Shown in pieces: positions 37,582 through 46,934 of a stretch of DNA of 64,000 bases. This stretch comes from Prochlorococcus sp. AG-355-A09. Lineage in GTDB: Bacteria; Cyanobacteriota; Cyanobacteriia; PCC-6307; Cyanobiaceae. The notes beneath the pieces were generated by a model that saw nothing but the letters and a program-made list of their open reading frames with translations, was not told the origin of the DNA and ran no database searches. Position numbers and translations under genes: made by a program. Where the stretch lies: NCBI GenBank assembly GCA_003280995.1, contig QCDG01000008.1:1-64000 (forward strand), in the 5' to 3' direction. Every line of letters begins with the position of its first letter. The first letter of the stretch is position 1.

Positions 37582-37614
37582 CTAATTGCCCCCTATTTTA
37601 GATCGACTGTCAAT
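37582..37614 (-). repeat. Repeated 3'-UTR element, copy 3 (inside the element)
   Basis: On the minus strand ATTGACAGTCGATC (37614 to 37601) is followed by TAAAATAGGGGGCAATTAGC, closely matching copy 2 at 30721. It lies 10 bp after the stop of the 37625 gene and 31 bp before the start at 37570. It joins the host flank and the mobile element. Confidence 0.6.
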
Positions 37615-37624
37615 CAATTTAAGT

Positions 37625-37807
37625 TCACATTAAATCGTTCAAAATATAATTCCAGTCAACAACTCCTCCATCTTTTTTTGTTTCTTGATCCATCCTTCTA
37701 AGCTCTTTTCTGTACTTTTGCCTTATAGGAGAATAGTTCTTATCCAAGCTTTCTTCTGGATGTCTTAGGTAGTCCAAAATGTTTTTTTTAGTCCACAAGT
37801 TTTTCAT
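37625..37807 (-). CDS. 60-residue hypothetical protein
   Basis: MKNLWTKKNILDYLRHPEES, then LDKNYSPIRQKYRKELRRMD and a C-terminus VVDWNYILNDLM. Soluble, basic and helical. It overlaps the upstream exported-protein gene by 4 bp (ATGA), so the genes are probably coupled. No family recognised. Confidence 0.55.
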   Translation of the reverse strand: MKNLWTKKNILDYLRHPEESLDKNYSPIRQKYRKELRRMDQETKKDGGVVDWNYILNDLM

Positions 37808-38298
37808 TTTTTACCCTTTTTATAAATTGTTTCTATAGTTGATATCCACCAATATCCAAAGCTATTAGTTAATCTTTTTTGTATTTCTTTAGAGGGCTCT
37901 TTAAGATCACGTGCAGCAAATAATTTAGGTACTGCTTTTTCAGTTGCTTCTTTGCAAAGAGCAGTTCTTTCTGCAACCTCATTTACAATAATTGGTTTTA
38001 TATTTTTTTCTTCAGTAAACATAATTTGAGGTTTGATTTTATTACCTCTCATAATTCCAACAAATAACTTGTCTGATATATCCATCGCTTCATCTGGGTG
38101 TTTGCCTTGATTAACAGCAAATACATAAGTACAAGCAGCCATAGAAATGAATCTTGCAGCACAACTTTCTGCTCCATATTTCTGACATTCCAAACTAAAT
38201 TCATTTTCTAATTTTTCAAATTGCTCTGGTTTAGTTGGTACTGCAAAAGCCGTTATAGGTAATGAGAAAAATAGTGATGTGAGTAGTAATAGTTTCAT
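37804..38298 (-). CDS. Exported hypothetical protein (164 residues)
   Basis: A clear signal peptide (MKLLLLTSLFFSLPITAFA, cleavage after AFA). The mature part has Cys residues (SLECQKYGAESCAARF and MAACTYVFAV), consistent with periplasmic disulfides. Mostly helical. No family recognised. Second of three consecutive exported-protein genes that abut end to end (0-bp gap) and point away from DISARM. Confidence 0.65.
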   Translation of the reverse strand: MKLLLLTSLFFSLPITAFAVPTKPEQFEKLENEFSLECQKYGAESCAARFISMAACTYVFAVNQGKHPDEAMDISDKLFVGIMRGNKIKPQIMFTEEKNIKPIIVNEVAERTALCKEATEKAVPKLFAARDLKEPSKEIQKRLTNSFGYWWISTIETIYKKGKK

Positions 38299-38826
38299 TT
38301 AATCCCACCCATAATAAATAAATCTTTCACATTTTTTTGAAGGTATAAAAAAACCTTCAGCAGCTCCTAATATTTTATTCATCTCTGTTGTTCTACCTCC
38401 GAATCTTCCATCTGTTTTTGAGTCATTTGTAGATAACGAGTAATAGTATCCGACTCCAAATCTAGGAAACATAATTTTATCCCTCCCCTTCTTTTGATAT
38501 TCCTTTGGAGTTCCTCTCCCCGATTGTGTTCCAATAATATTGACTACTGGACCGCTAGCTATTGAAACTTGCTTTTCAGAAGAGTCTTTTTTTATTTTGG
38601 ATATATGAAAGTATTGTCCTCCATATCCATTACTTATTCCTGTTTCGAAATTCAGAACTGGCTTATCTTTATAATTAATTGTTCCTCTACCAACAGAATT
38701 ATATTCTCCATTAATAACCTCAATAGTTACATCTGGATAATATTCACTAAAAAAACTACAGGTATCCGCTGCATTAGCTGAAGGAATTAAACCTAATAAA
38801 AAAGATGTAAGTAAAAACCGTTTCAT
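38299..38826 (-). CDS. Exported hypothetical protein (175 residues)
   Basis: Signal peptide MKRFLLTSFLLGLIPSANAA (cleavage after ANA). The mature part is rich in Gly/Tyr and Asp/Lys (TCSFFSEYYPDVTIEVINGE; NYKDKPVLNFETG) with beta-prone character. Two Cys (DTCSFF and KKCERFIYY) may pair. No family recognised. It abuts the downstream exported-protein gene. Confidence 0.62.
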   Translation of the reverse strand: MKRFLLTSFLLGLIPSANAADTCSFFSEYYPDVTIEVINGEYNSVGRGTINYKDKPVLNFETGISNGYGGQYFHISKIKKDSSEKQVSIASGPVVNIIGTQSGRGTPKEYQKKGRDKIMFPRFGVGYYYSLSTNDSKTDGRFGGRTTEMNKILGAAEGFFIPSKKCERFIYYGWD

Positions 38827-39234
38827 TTATATTTCGTCCAGACTTTTTGTTAGCCAACCATTTTCAGTACAGATTCCATATCCGTAATCTATATAACCAC
38901 CACCACGACGAAGTACAGGTTTTGGGTCTGCTTTTTTTCGAGCTTGTATATGATCTTCTGAACACCAATACCTACCACCAGCTTTCATTATTCCTTTCCT
39001 AATAATTTTTGCAGGAACATCAGTTTTTACAAAGCAAGCACCATCTATTCTTATTTTACAAATGTCATCATTTACTCTATCGGCAGAGTTAGTGAAATAG
39101 TAGAAAAACCCATCATCACCTATCGTGCCTGAGTAAGAAGAAGGAGGTCTTACATGAACATAATAAATACGATTTTTTTCTGCCAATACAGGACTTGAAA
39201 ATAATAGAAGTCCTAGGAGTAACAAGCGTTTCAT
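38827..39234 (-). CDS. Exported hypothetical protein (135 residues)
   Basis: The start is set at the Met (39234) that opens a good signal peptide, MKRLLLLGLLLFSSPVLA; 32 residues further upstream in frame lack support. The mature part has Tyr/Gly-rich stretches (YYVHVRPPSSYSGTIG; KPVLRRGGGYIDYGYG) and Cys residues (DICKIRIDGACF, YWCSED). No family recognised. First of three exported-protein genes, divergent from drmD. Confidence 0.6.
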   Translation of the reverse strand: MKRLLLLGLLLFSSPVLAEKNRIYYVHVRPPSSYSGTIGDDGFFYYFTNSADRVNDDICKIRIDGACFVKTDVPAKIIRKGIMKAGGRYWCSEDHIQARKKADPKPVLRRGGGYIDYGYGICTENGWLTKSLDEI

Positions 39235-39461
39235 TAAATTCTTTCTTGCATTATTTAAGGAACATCTAAATTGAATGTGCCAATTTTGAAGTCGGTTACT
39301 AATATTGCCAAATGAAATAATCTTTTGCAAGAAGTATTTTTTTTATTTTTTGTATTGATTTAAATTTCTAAGAACTTCAAATGGTGCTTTAAAAATGATA
39401 AATCTCTATTATTAAATTAATCCTCTATGTAAGGTTATTTTATTCATTTTATGTACCATTA
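39235..39461. promoter_or_regulatory. Divergent intergenic promoter region (exported genes / DISARM)
   Basis: 227 bp of AT-rich sequence between divergent operons. No strong palindrome or obvious repeat was found. The DISARM promoter must lie here or overlap the exported-protein gene. An out-of-frame ATG at 39451 followed by a stop codon lies close upstream of the drmD ATG. Confidence 0.45.
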
Positions 39462-42400
39462 ATGACCTCTCATAAAACGCCAGAATTAAAAGTTGGAAGC
39501 GTTGTCGAATGTCGATCTCATAGGCATTTGGTTGAAAAAGTAGAACTAGCCTCTTCAGAAATTGGAGATACTATTGTCAAGCTAGCTTGCTTAGATGATG
39601 ATGCGAATGGAAAAATAACTGAGGTTTTCTGGGAAAGGGAAGTTGATGCTCGTGTTATCGGAGATAGTACTTGGGATACTATTGGTAATAGAGGGTTTGA
39701 TGATCCTAAGATTTTTTCAAGCTACTTAAATACCTTGAAATGGAATTGTGTAACTGCAACTGATCCAAATCTTTTTCAAGCCCCACTTCGCGCCGGTATA
39801 GATGTAAAACCATATCAATTAGAACCATTAAGAAAAGCTCTTAGAATGCCCAGAGTGAGTCTTTTTATAGCAGATGATGTTGGTTTAGGAAAAACCATTG
39901 AAGCTGGATTAATTTTAAGAGAACTTCTTTTAAGACAAAAATTACAGAGAATTATAGTAATTGCTCCTCCATCTGTTGTCCTTCAATGGAAAGGTGAAAT
40001 GGAGTCTCGTTTTGGCCTGGAATTTGAAGTTATGGACAGAAAATATATTTCTAGAATGAGACGTGAAAGAGGGTGGGGAATAAATCCATGGTCAACTCAT
40101 ACAAGATTTATTCTTAGTCAGTCTCTAGTTCGTAATGAAGAATATGCTAGTTCTTTACGAGATTGGTTAGGAGATGGTTTAAAAACTATGCTTATTCTTG
40201 ATGAGGCACATAATGCTGCACCAGCAAGCTCTTCAAAATATGCTATTGATTCAAAACTTACTAGATCAATAAGAGATTTAGCTTGGCGATTTGAACATAA
40301 ACTTTTTTTGTCGGCTACCCCTCATAATGGTCATAGTAATAGTTTCTCAGCACTATTAGAAATACTGGACCCTTCCAGATTTTGTAGAGGAGTTCCTGTA
40401 CGTAATAAAACTGATTTAGATCCCATTTTAGTAAGAAGATTAAAAGAAGATTTGAGAAAAATTGGAGTTGATTTGCCAAAAAGGATTGTTGTCCCAATAG
40501 TAATTGAAGGATTACAAAAAAATTCACCTGAACTCGTATTGGCTTCTCTTCTAAAAAACTATAAAGAAAAAAGAGAAGAGCGTCTTAAGAAAGCAACTGT
40601 AAAACAGAAAGCTGCTGAATTATTAGTCGTTGGTAATTTGCAGAAACGCTTATTGAGTTCTGTTGAAGCATTTCATAGAACCTTGAATGTTCATATTAAT
40701 ACTTTAAATAAAAAAGATATAGAAGAAGAAATAAGAATTGCTAAAAACCTTGATCAATTAGACCTATTAAGAGGAGGAATAAATGGCGATGATGATCGTG
40801 CAGATTCAGATGAATTACAAGTTGAAGAAGAGGCTGCTCATCAACATCAAATTGCTATGAAAACAACTGGACAAGCAATATGCAAAGAAGAATGGGAGCT
40901 TTTAGAACAAATGAATAATATAAGTTCTAATGCCCGATATAAAAATGATGAGAGAATAAGTTATTTAAAAAAATGGATTAAAAATAATCTCTGCCCTTCT
41001 TTGGGTGAGAAAGGAGCAAAATGGAATAACGAACGATTATTAATTTTTACAGAATATGCTGCCACAAAACATTGGTTAGAAAGTCAAATAAGGTCGTTGA
41101 TAGCTGATAGTGATCTTGAAGAAAAAAGAATTGCAACATTTCATGGTGGAATTGGAGATGAAAAAAGAGAATTTCTTAAGAGTAGTTTTAATAGTAATCC
41201 GGTTGATAATCCACTAAGAATTCTCATAGCTACTGATGCAGCTCGAGAAGGTGTTAACTTACAAAACCATTGTAGATATCTTTTTCATTTTGATGTTCCA
41301 TGGAATCCAAGTCGTATGGAGCAAAGGAATGGTCGTATTGATAGAACTTTGCAGCGTGCAAAAGAAGTTTTTTGTCATTATTTTGTTATTGCAGATAGAG
41401 AAGAAGATAAAGTACTTGATGTTCTTGTAAAAAAAACGGAAGAGATTAGAAATAGCCTTGGAACTCTCCCTCCCGTAGTAGTTAATCGTTTAAATGAGCT
41501 TTTAAAAAAAGGGATAAATCCTACTTCTATTGGGGAAACAATTTCTCAAATTCAAGGGGTTGATGAAGAGGAAGCTATTAAACGTAGCCAAGAATTGATA
41601 AAAGTAGAGTTAGAAGATAATAGTCGTGAAAGAGAGGAGGCTCTGAAGGAGCAAATATCAAGACTTGAAAAAGCATTGATTAAATCAGAAAAATGGTTAA
41701 ATTTTAGAAGTGACTTTTTTAGAGATGCTTTAAACACTAGTCTCAAAATAAATGCTTTAGAAGTTAATAGTCCTCCACAAATACGGTTAAAAGATTTTTC
41801 AAGAAATTATGAAGATATTGAAAGAGCAGAGTGGATTTTCCCTGATGCAAATAGTCTCCCTGGAGGCGAGCAGTCTTGGGGAGATGTTCTTGATTATTTA
41901 AGACCTTCACGCAAACCTGGTCAAAAAATCTGGCAATGGAGAAAAGAAACTTGTCCACAACCAGTGGTGTTTAAAGATCCTGAAACACTTGATTCAGGAA
42001 CAGTGCATTTACATTTGGAGCATCCATTAGTTCAAAGGTTACTAAGTCGATTTTTAGTACGTGGATTTCAAACAAATAATTTGAGTAAAGCAGCGGTACT
42101 TGGGACTCGTGATGATACTGCAAAACTTATTTTATTAGCAAGACTTTCCCTTTATGGTCATGGAGCATCTCGTCTACATGATGAAATGATTGAGCTTGTT
42201 GCCGAATGGGATCCTCAGGACCCTAATAGAAGATTGAGAGTACTTAACTCAACTAAGTCTGGATTTGCCATAGAAGATTTAACGACTAGCTTAAAAGATA
42301 ATCTTCCTGAGGTGGATCTTAAAATACAAAATAGACTTAAAGAATTTGTTATTGGAGATGTAAAAAATTTAAAAGACAGATTGGATCAAGTTGCAGAAGA

Positions 42401-42737
42401 AAGAGCCTCGAAGGCTATGGAAATGTTAATAAAAAGAGCTGATGATGAATCGCGAAATTTCATTAAATTACTCAATGAACAACGAATGCGTGTTTTAAAA
42501 ACTCAAAGCAAACATGATACTGAATTTGATCAATTGAGCTTAGGGTTTGCTAATCAAGAGCTTATCCAGTTACGATTGAATAGAAAGCACTGGGAAAAAC
42601 GTCTAGAAAAAATACAAAGGGATTTAAAAGTAGAACCAGATAAAATTAAAAGAACTTTTAAAGTAGCAACCTCTCCAAGAATTGAACCAGCAGGGGTAAT
42701 TATACTTTGGCCAATTAATGAGGGAGAGTTTAATTAA
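39462..42737 (+). CDS. drmD: DISARM protein DrmD: SNF2-like helicase
   Basis: Class 1 DISARM helicase. 1091 residues. Walker A is in IADDVGLGKTIEAGLILREL (GLGKT at 141-145). The DEAH box is in MLILDEAHNAAP (247-250), and motif III is LFLSATPHNGHSN (about 284). Helicase C (about 520-650) has LLIFTEYAATKHWLE, then TDAAREGVNLQN and PSRMEQRNGRIDR. A long helical region follows to the C-terminus. It is first of five genes in the order drmD-drmMI-drmA-drmB-drmC, and its stop overlaps the next start (TAATG). It probably remodels or translocates on invading DNA. Confidence 0.92.
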   Translation: MTSHKTPELKVGSVVECRSHRHLVEKVELASSEIGDTIVKLACLDDDANGKITEVFWEREVDARVIGDSTWDTIGNRGFDDPKIFSSYLNTLKWNCVTATDPNLFQAPLRAGIDVKPYQLEPLRKALRMPRVSLFIADDVGLGKTIEAGLILRELLLRQKLQRIIVIAPPSVVLQWKGEMESRFGLEFEVMDRKYISRMRRERGWGINPWSTHTRFILSQSLVRNEEYASSLRDWLGDGLKTMLILDEAHNAAPASSSKYAIDSKLTRSIRDLAWRFEHKLFLSATPHNGHSNSFSALLEILDPSRFCRGVPVRNKTDLDPILVRRLKEDLRKIGVDLPKRIVVPIVIEGLQKNSPELVLASLLKNYKEKREERLKKATVKQKAAELLVVGNLQKRLLSSVEAFHRTLNVHINTLNKKDIEEEIRIAKNLDQLDLLRGGINGDDDRADSDELQVEEEAAHQHQIAMKTTGQAICKEEWELLEQMNNISSNARYKNDERISYLKKWIKNNLCPSLGEKGAKWNNERLLIFTEYAATKHWLESQIRSLIADSDLEEKRIATFHGGIGDEKREFLKSSFNSNPVDNPLRILIATDAAREGVNLQNHCRYLFHFDVPWNPSRMEQRNGRIDRTLQRAKEVFCHYFVIADREEDKVLDVLVKKTEEIRNSLGTLPPVVVNRLNELLKKGINPTSIGETISQIQGVDEEEAIKRSQELIKVELEDNSREREEALKEQISRLEKALIKSEKWLNFRSDFFRDALNTSLKINALEVNSPPQIRLKDFSRNYEDIERAEWIFPDANSLPGGEQSWGDVLDYLRPSRKPGQKIWQWRKETCPQPVVFKDPETLDSGTVHLHLEHPLVQRLLSRFLVRGFQTNNLSKAAVLGTRDDTAKLILLARLSLYGHGASRLHDEMIELVAEWDPQDPNRRLRVLNSTKSGFAIEDLTTSLKDNLPEVDLKIQNRLKEFVIGDVKNLKDRLDQVAEERASKAMEMLIKRADDESRNFIKLLNEQRMRVLKTQSKHDTEFDQLSLGFANQELIQLRLNRKHWEKRLEKIQRDLKVEPDKIKRTFKVATSPRIEPAGVIILWPINEGEFN

Positions 42738-45700
42738 TGTCAGTTAAAGAGGCTGGAGTATATATTCATGAAGAGTGGAAAGGGATGACACAACCTGTTG
42801 GATTGGTAGTAGAACCTATTGTTCTTGATAGATTTGGAATATTTCCTGAGAGAAGCATAAAAGTAATTACAGATTTGCAGAGACATCTTGAGCCATTATT
42901 TGAAGATCAAATAAAGGATGATTTTATTTATAGTTCAGTAACTAATTTGAGAGAATTTTTTAAAGAAGTTCTTAGTTGGCAAGATGGCGACCTTGTAAAA
43001 ACAGAGGATTTCCCCTCAGAAAAAATACGTAAAGAAACAAGTATTTTTCTGGAAGATTATGATGAAATACTTCAGCCTGATTGGATTGTCCCAGAATTTA
43101 CAGCTACAGATAATCCAAGTATTCAAATACTTGTAAAAGAACTAGAAGTTGGGACACCTTTTGATAAGTTACTTAAGAAATCTGAAAATAAAAAACAATG
43201 GGAAGCAACCCCTCAGCAACGTTTTGAACGTTTGTTGAAAGAGACTGAAAATCCAATTGGAATCCTTTGGAATGGAGTTGCTCTTCGTTTGGTTTATGCT
43301 CCTCGTGGTGAGTCTAGCGGACATATTACATTCCCTTTAGAACCAATGCTCACGGTAGATGGCCGACCAATGATTGCAGCTTTGGAAATGTTATTGGGAC
43401 CTGATCGTTTGTTTGAGGGTGGATCTAGTGATTTACGTTTAAAAAATCTAATGGAGAAAAGTCGTAAAGAACAAAATGAAGTTAGTACGAGGTTGTCTGA
43501 ACAGGTTTTAGAAGCCTTATGGATTTTATTGCGAGGATTTGATGAGGCGGAACAAAATGGGAAGCTAATAGGTCAAAACTTATTAAATGATTTGCCTGAA
43601 AAAGATCCTTCTCATATTTATGGAGGATTAATAACTATCCTGCTTCGTCTGGTCTTTTTACTATATTCAGAAGATGAAGAACTTATGCCGAATGATAGTT
43701 TATATGTGCAGAACTATAGTGTAAGTGGTCTTGCCGCCAAGTTAAGAAACGAGAGAAATACTTTTCAGAATGCGATGGAAAATCGTTATGGCGCATGGGG
43801 TAGCTTATTAAGCTTGTTTAGACTCGTTTTTGATGGAGGAGGTCCTTATGAACATTATCTTCCCGCTAGACATGGTGATCTTTTTGATCCTGATGCATAT
43901 CCATTTTTAGAAGGTAGAGAAATAAATTCATGTTATCAAGATGGGATTCTTGAAAAATTACCTTTGATAAGTGATGACGTAGTAGAAAAAATATTGAATA
44001 AGTTATTAATTCTGGATGGTCAAATTTTGAGTTACAGATCATTAGATGTTGAACAAATAGGTTCTGTTTATGAGGGGATAATGGGATTTTCGGTCGAGCG
44101 TGCCAGAGGAATTAGTCTTGGAATTCTTTATTCTCCTCCTAGGCAAAGAATCAAAATCACCTTCGTTATTAATGCTGAAGAGTTTTTATCAAAGGCAGCT
44201 TCACAGAGAGACAATTGGTTAAAAAGTATCGCAGGCATTGATCTCAAATTGCCCGATAAAATAAAAAAAGATTTGAAAATAGCAAATAATTTAGATGATC
44301 TATGCCTTGCATTAGGCAATAGGCTTTCACCATATACGAATAGAGGATTACCAAGAGGAAGTTTAATTTTGCAGCCTTCAGAAGAACGTCGTAAAACTGG
44401 AAGCCATTACACTCCTCGAATACTTACAGAACCAATAGTTGAAGAAACATTTCGTCCTTGGTTAGAAAATCTTGATTTTTCTCCTAATGCAAAGGAAATA
44501 TTAGATCTCAAAGTTTGTGACCCTGCGATGGGATCTGGAGCATTTTTAGTAGCTGCTTGTCGTTTTCTTTCGAAATATTTGGTAGAAGCCTGGAATAAAG
44601 ATGGATTGCCGGAAGAATTTAACGAAAGTTATGACAAAGATATTTATGCAAGACGTTTAATAACACAATGCTGTCTATATGGGGTAGACAAAAATCCATT
44701 TGCAGTGAATTTAGCAAAACTTTCCTTGTGGCTAGTCACTTTAAGTAAAGATTTACCATTTACTTTTGTTGATCATGCACTTAAATGTGGAGATTCATTG
44801 ATTGGATTATCAATTCATGAAATTGAAAAAGCAAATAAAAATGTCCAGTTAGGTTTTTTGGATCAAAAAAACCATATAGTTTATAAGGTCAGTGATGAAA
44901 GAGTAACAGGTTTTTCTAAAGATAGTAGAAAAGATAATGACTATGATTTTAAAAAAGAATTACTCAGTAAACAAAATAGACAGCTTGAAAAATTGCGAAC
45001 TATTGGAGATTTGATGATTGCAGCATTTTTCAAAGAAAAAAAAGCTAAAGATCGCGTAAATAGAGAGCAAGAGTATTTATCATTATTTAAATCTTCAAAT
45101 AATTGTGATGAACAATCTAAGTCTCTTCAGGATATTCTTTGTCAATTAAGACATGGAGCAAAAGGGATAAGGCCATTTCATTGGGATTTAGAATTCCCAG
45201 AAGTTTTTGCAAAAAAAAATAATGGATTTGATGTTTTTGTAGGGAATCCTCCTTTTGCAGGAAATAATACTTTTGTACAAGCATATCGTTCGGGAATACT
45301 TGATTGGTTTAAACAAATACATCAAGAAAGTGGCGGTCAATGTGATTTGTCAGCACACTTTTTCAGAAGGTCTTTCAATCTTTTAAAAACTAATGGGGTA
45401 ATGGGTCTTATCGCTACTCATATGATCGCGCAAGGTGATACGAGATCTTCTGGATTAAGATGGATTTGTAAAAATGATGGAGATATTTTTTCAAGTCTTA
45501 GAAATAAAACATGGCCTGGCGTGGCTATGGTAAAGATATCTGTAGTTCATATTTTGAAAGGCTCATATTGTGGGGAGAAATTTTTAGATTCTAAAAAAGT
45601 TAATAAGATTACAGCCTTTCTCTTTGATTCAGGTAGTCATGATAATCCTAAATGCTTAAAGAATAATTCTTCAATTAGTTTTAATGGCTCTAAAATTTAT

Positions 45701-46930
45701 GGGCAGGGATTTTTATTCGAGGATTCAAAAAACTCAGATTTTGATTCTCCAGGTGTGCCCTCTCCCCTTTCTGTTATGGAAAAGATAATAAGCGAAGATA
45801 GTAATTATAAAGAGGTGATTCATCCTTTCATTAGAGGTGATGATGTTAATAGGAGTAAAGATTTAAAAACTACTTCATTCGTAATTGATTTAAGAAATAG
45901 GGAATATAATGATTGTCTAATTAATTTTCCAAAAGTAATGGAGATATTGGAGAAGAAAGTTAAGCCCGAAAGAAGACGTTTAAATCAAAAGGGAGAATTT
46001 ATAGTGAGATCTCCAATGCCAGAAAGATGGTGGATTCATGGAGAACATCGCCCTGGTTTATATGAGAAATTCAATAATATCAAAAGAGGTCTTGTTATCT
46101 CTGGGATTACAAAATACATAGCCTTTAGATGGCTTTTGAAAGGTAATGTGCCTTCTCATAATACTGTCTTAATAACAAGTGACTCCGATATTTTATTTTC
46201 TCTACTTCATTCAAGAGTTCATCAAATATACGTGGAGTTTGCCTCCTCATCACGTGGAGTTGGTTTAGGTTATCGCCCAACAGATTGTTTTGAAACTTTT
46301 CCTTTCCCAAAATCTATTAATTTAAAAATTATTAAAAATAATAATTATTCAGATGATATTTCTGAGCTTGAAGCTTTAGGAATTAAGTATGAGAATTTAA
46401 GAAATAAAATATTAATTAATACAAATGAAGGAATGACATCTCTTTATAATAAATTCCATGATCCAACTATCTTGGAACCTGAAATAATTGCACTTCGCCA
46501 ATTACAAGATAATATTGATAACCTTGTTTTAGGTATATATGGGTGGAATGATTTAATTTGTGATTCTGGTTATCGTTTTGATTTGCCAGAAATTAGTGAT
46601 GAACTTAGATCTCAAAATCAATTAGATAAATATCTTGAATTAGATGAAATATTTTTTTCTGTACAAAAACAAGCTATCGAGTTTAAAAATTTACTAAGCT
46701 CCCTAACTAAATCTTCCAGTATTAAAACAAGTTATTGTTGGCCAAAGAACATACAAAATGAAGTAGTAAGTCGTCTCCTTGAACTCAATAAAAACCTCTT
46801 TGAAATTGAAGTTGAGGAAGGATTACATTTTAATCAAAGAAAGATCAAAAAAAATATTAAACAAAAATATGAAGAAAATAATCAATATATAAATGAAAGT
46901 GAACAATTTTCTTTGGATTTAGATTCGTAA
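42737..46930 (+). CDS. drmMI: DISARM protein DrmMI: N6-adenine DNA methyltransferase
   Basis: 1397 residues. The AdoMet motif LKVCDPAMGSGAFLVAACRF lies at about 590-610 and catalytic NPPF is in FVGNPPFAGNN (about 833-838), so it is an N6-adenine methylase of the Eco57I/PglX type. The long N-terminal half (about 1-560) and the C-terminal part (about 1000-1397) are probably specificity and coupling regions. In class 1 DISARM this enzyme marks host DNA so that the system spares it. PglX of BREX is similar, but the DrmD, A, B and C neighbours decide for DISARM. Its start overlaps the drmD stop. Confidence 0.9.
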   Translation: MSVKEAGVYIHEEWKGMTQPVGLVVEPIVLDRFGIFPERSIKVITDLQRHLEPLFEDQIKDDFIYSSVTNLREFFKEVLSWQDGDLVKTEDFPSEKIRKETSIFLEDYDEILQPDWIVPEFTATDNPSIQILVKELEVGTPFDKLLKKSENKKQWEATPQQRFERLLKETENPIGILWNGVALRLVYAPRGESSGHITFPLEPMLTVDGRPMIAALEMLLGPDRLFEGGSSDLRLKNLMEKSRKEQNEVSTRLSEQVLEALWILLRGFDEAEQNGKLIGQNLLNDLPEKDPSHIYGGLITILLRLVFLLYSEDEELMPNDSLYVQNYSVSGLAAKLRNERNTFQNAMENRYGAWGSLLSLFRLVFDGGGPYEHYLPARHGDLFDPDAYPFLEGREINSCYQDGILEKLPLISDDVVEKILNKLLILDGQILSYRSLDVEQIGSVYEGIMGFSVERARGISLGILYSPPRQRIKITFVINAEEFLSKAASQRDNWLKSIAGIDLKLPDKIKKDLKIANNLDDLCLALGNRLSPYTNRGLPRGSLILQPSEERRKTGSHYTPRILTEPIVEETFRPWLENLDFSPNAKEILDLKVCDPAMGSGAFLVAACRFLSKYLVEAWNKDGLPEEFNESYDKDIYARRLITQCCLYGVDKNPFAVNLAKLSLWLVTLSKDLPFTFVDHALKCGDSLIGLSIHEIEKANKNVQLGFLDQKNHIVYKVSDERVTGFSKDSRKDNDYDFKKELLSKQNRQLEKLRTIGDLMIAAFFKEKKAKDRVNREQEYLSLFKSSNNCDEQSKSLQDILCQLRHGAKGIRPFHWDLEFPEVFAKKNNGFDVFVGNPPFAGNNTFVQAYRSGILDWFKQIHQESGGQCDLSAHFFRRSFNLLKTNGVMGLIATHMIAQGDTRSSGLRWICKNDGDIFSSLRNKTWPGVAMVKISVVHILKGSYCGEKFLDSKKVNKITAFLFDSGSHDNPKCLKNNSSISFNGSKIYGQGFLFEDSKNSDFDSPGVPSPLSVMEKIISEDSNYKEVIHPFIRGDDVNRSKDLKTTSFVIDLRNREYNDCLINFPKVMEILEKKVKPERRRLNQKGEFIVRSPMPERWWIHGEHRPGLYEKFNNIKRGLVISGITKYIAFRWLLKGNVPSHNTVLITSDSDILFSLLHSRVHQIYVEFASSSRGVGLGYRPTDCFETFPFPKSINLKIIKNNNYSDDISELEALGIKYENLRNKILINTNEGMTSLYNKFHDPTILEPEIIALRQLQDNIDNLVLGIYGWNDLICDSGYRFDLPEISDELRSQNQLDKYLELDEIFFSVQKQAIEFKNLLSSLTKSSSIKTSYCWPKNIQNEVVSRLLELNKNLFEIEVEEGLHFNQRKIKKNIKQKYEENNQYINESEQFSLDLDS

Positions 46931-46934
46931 ATTG

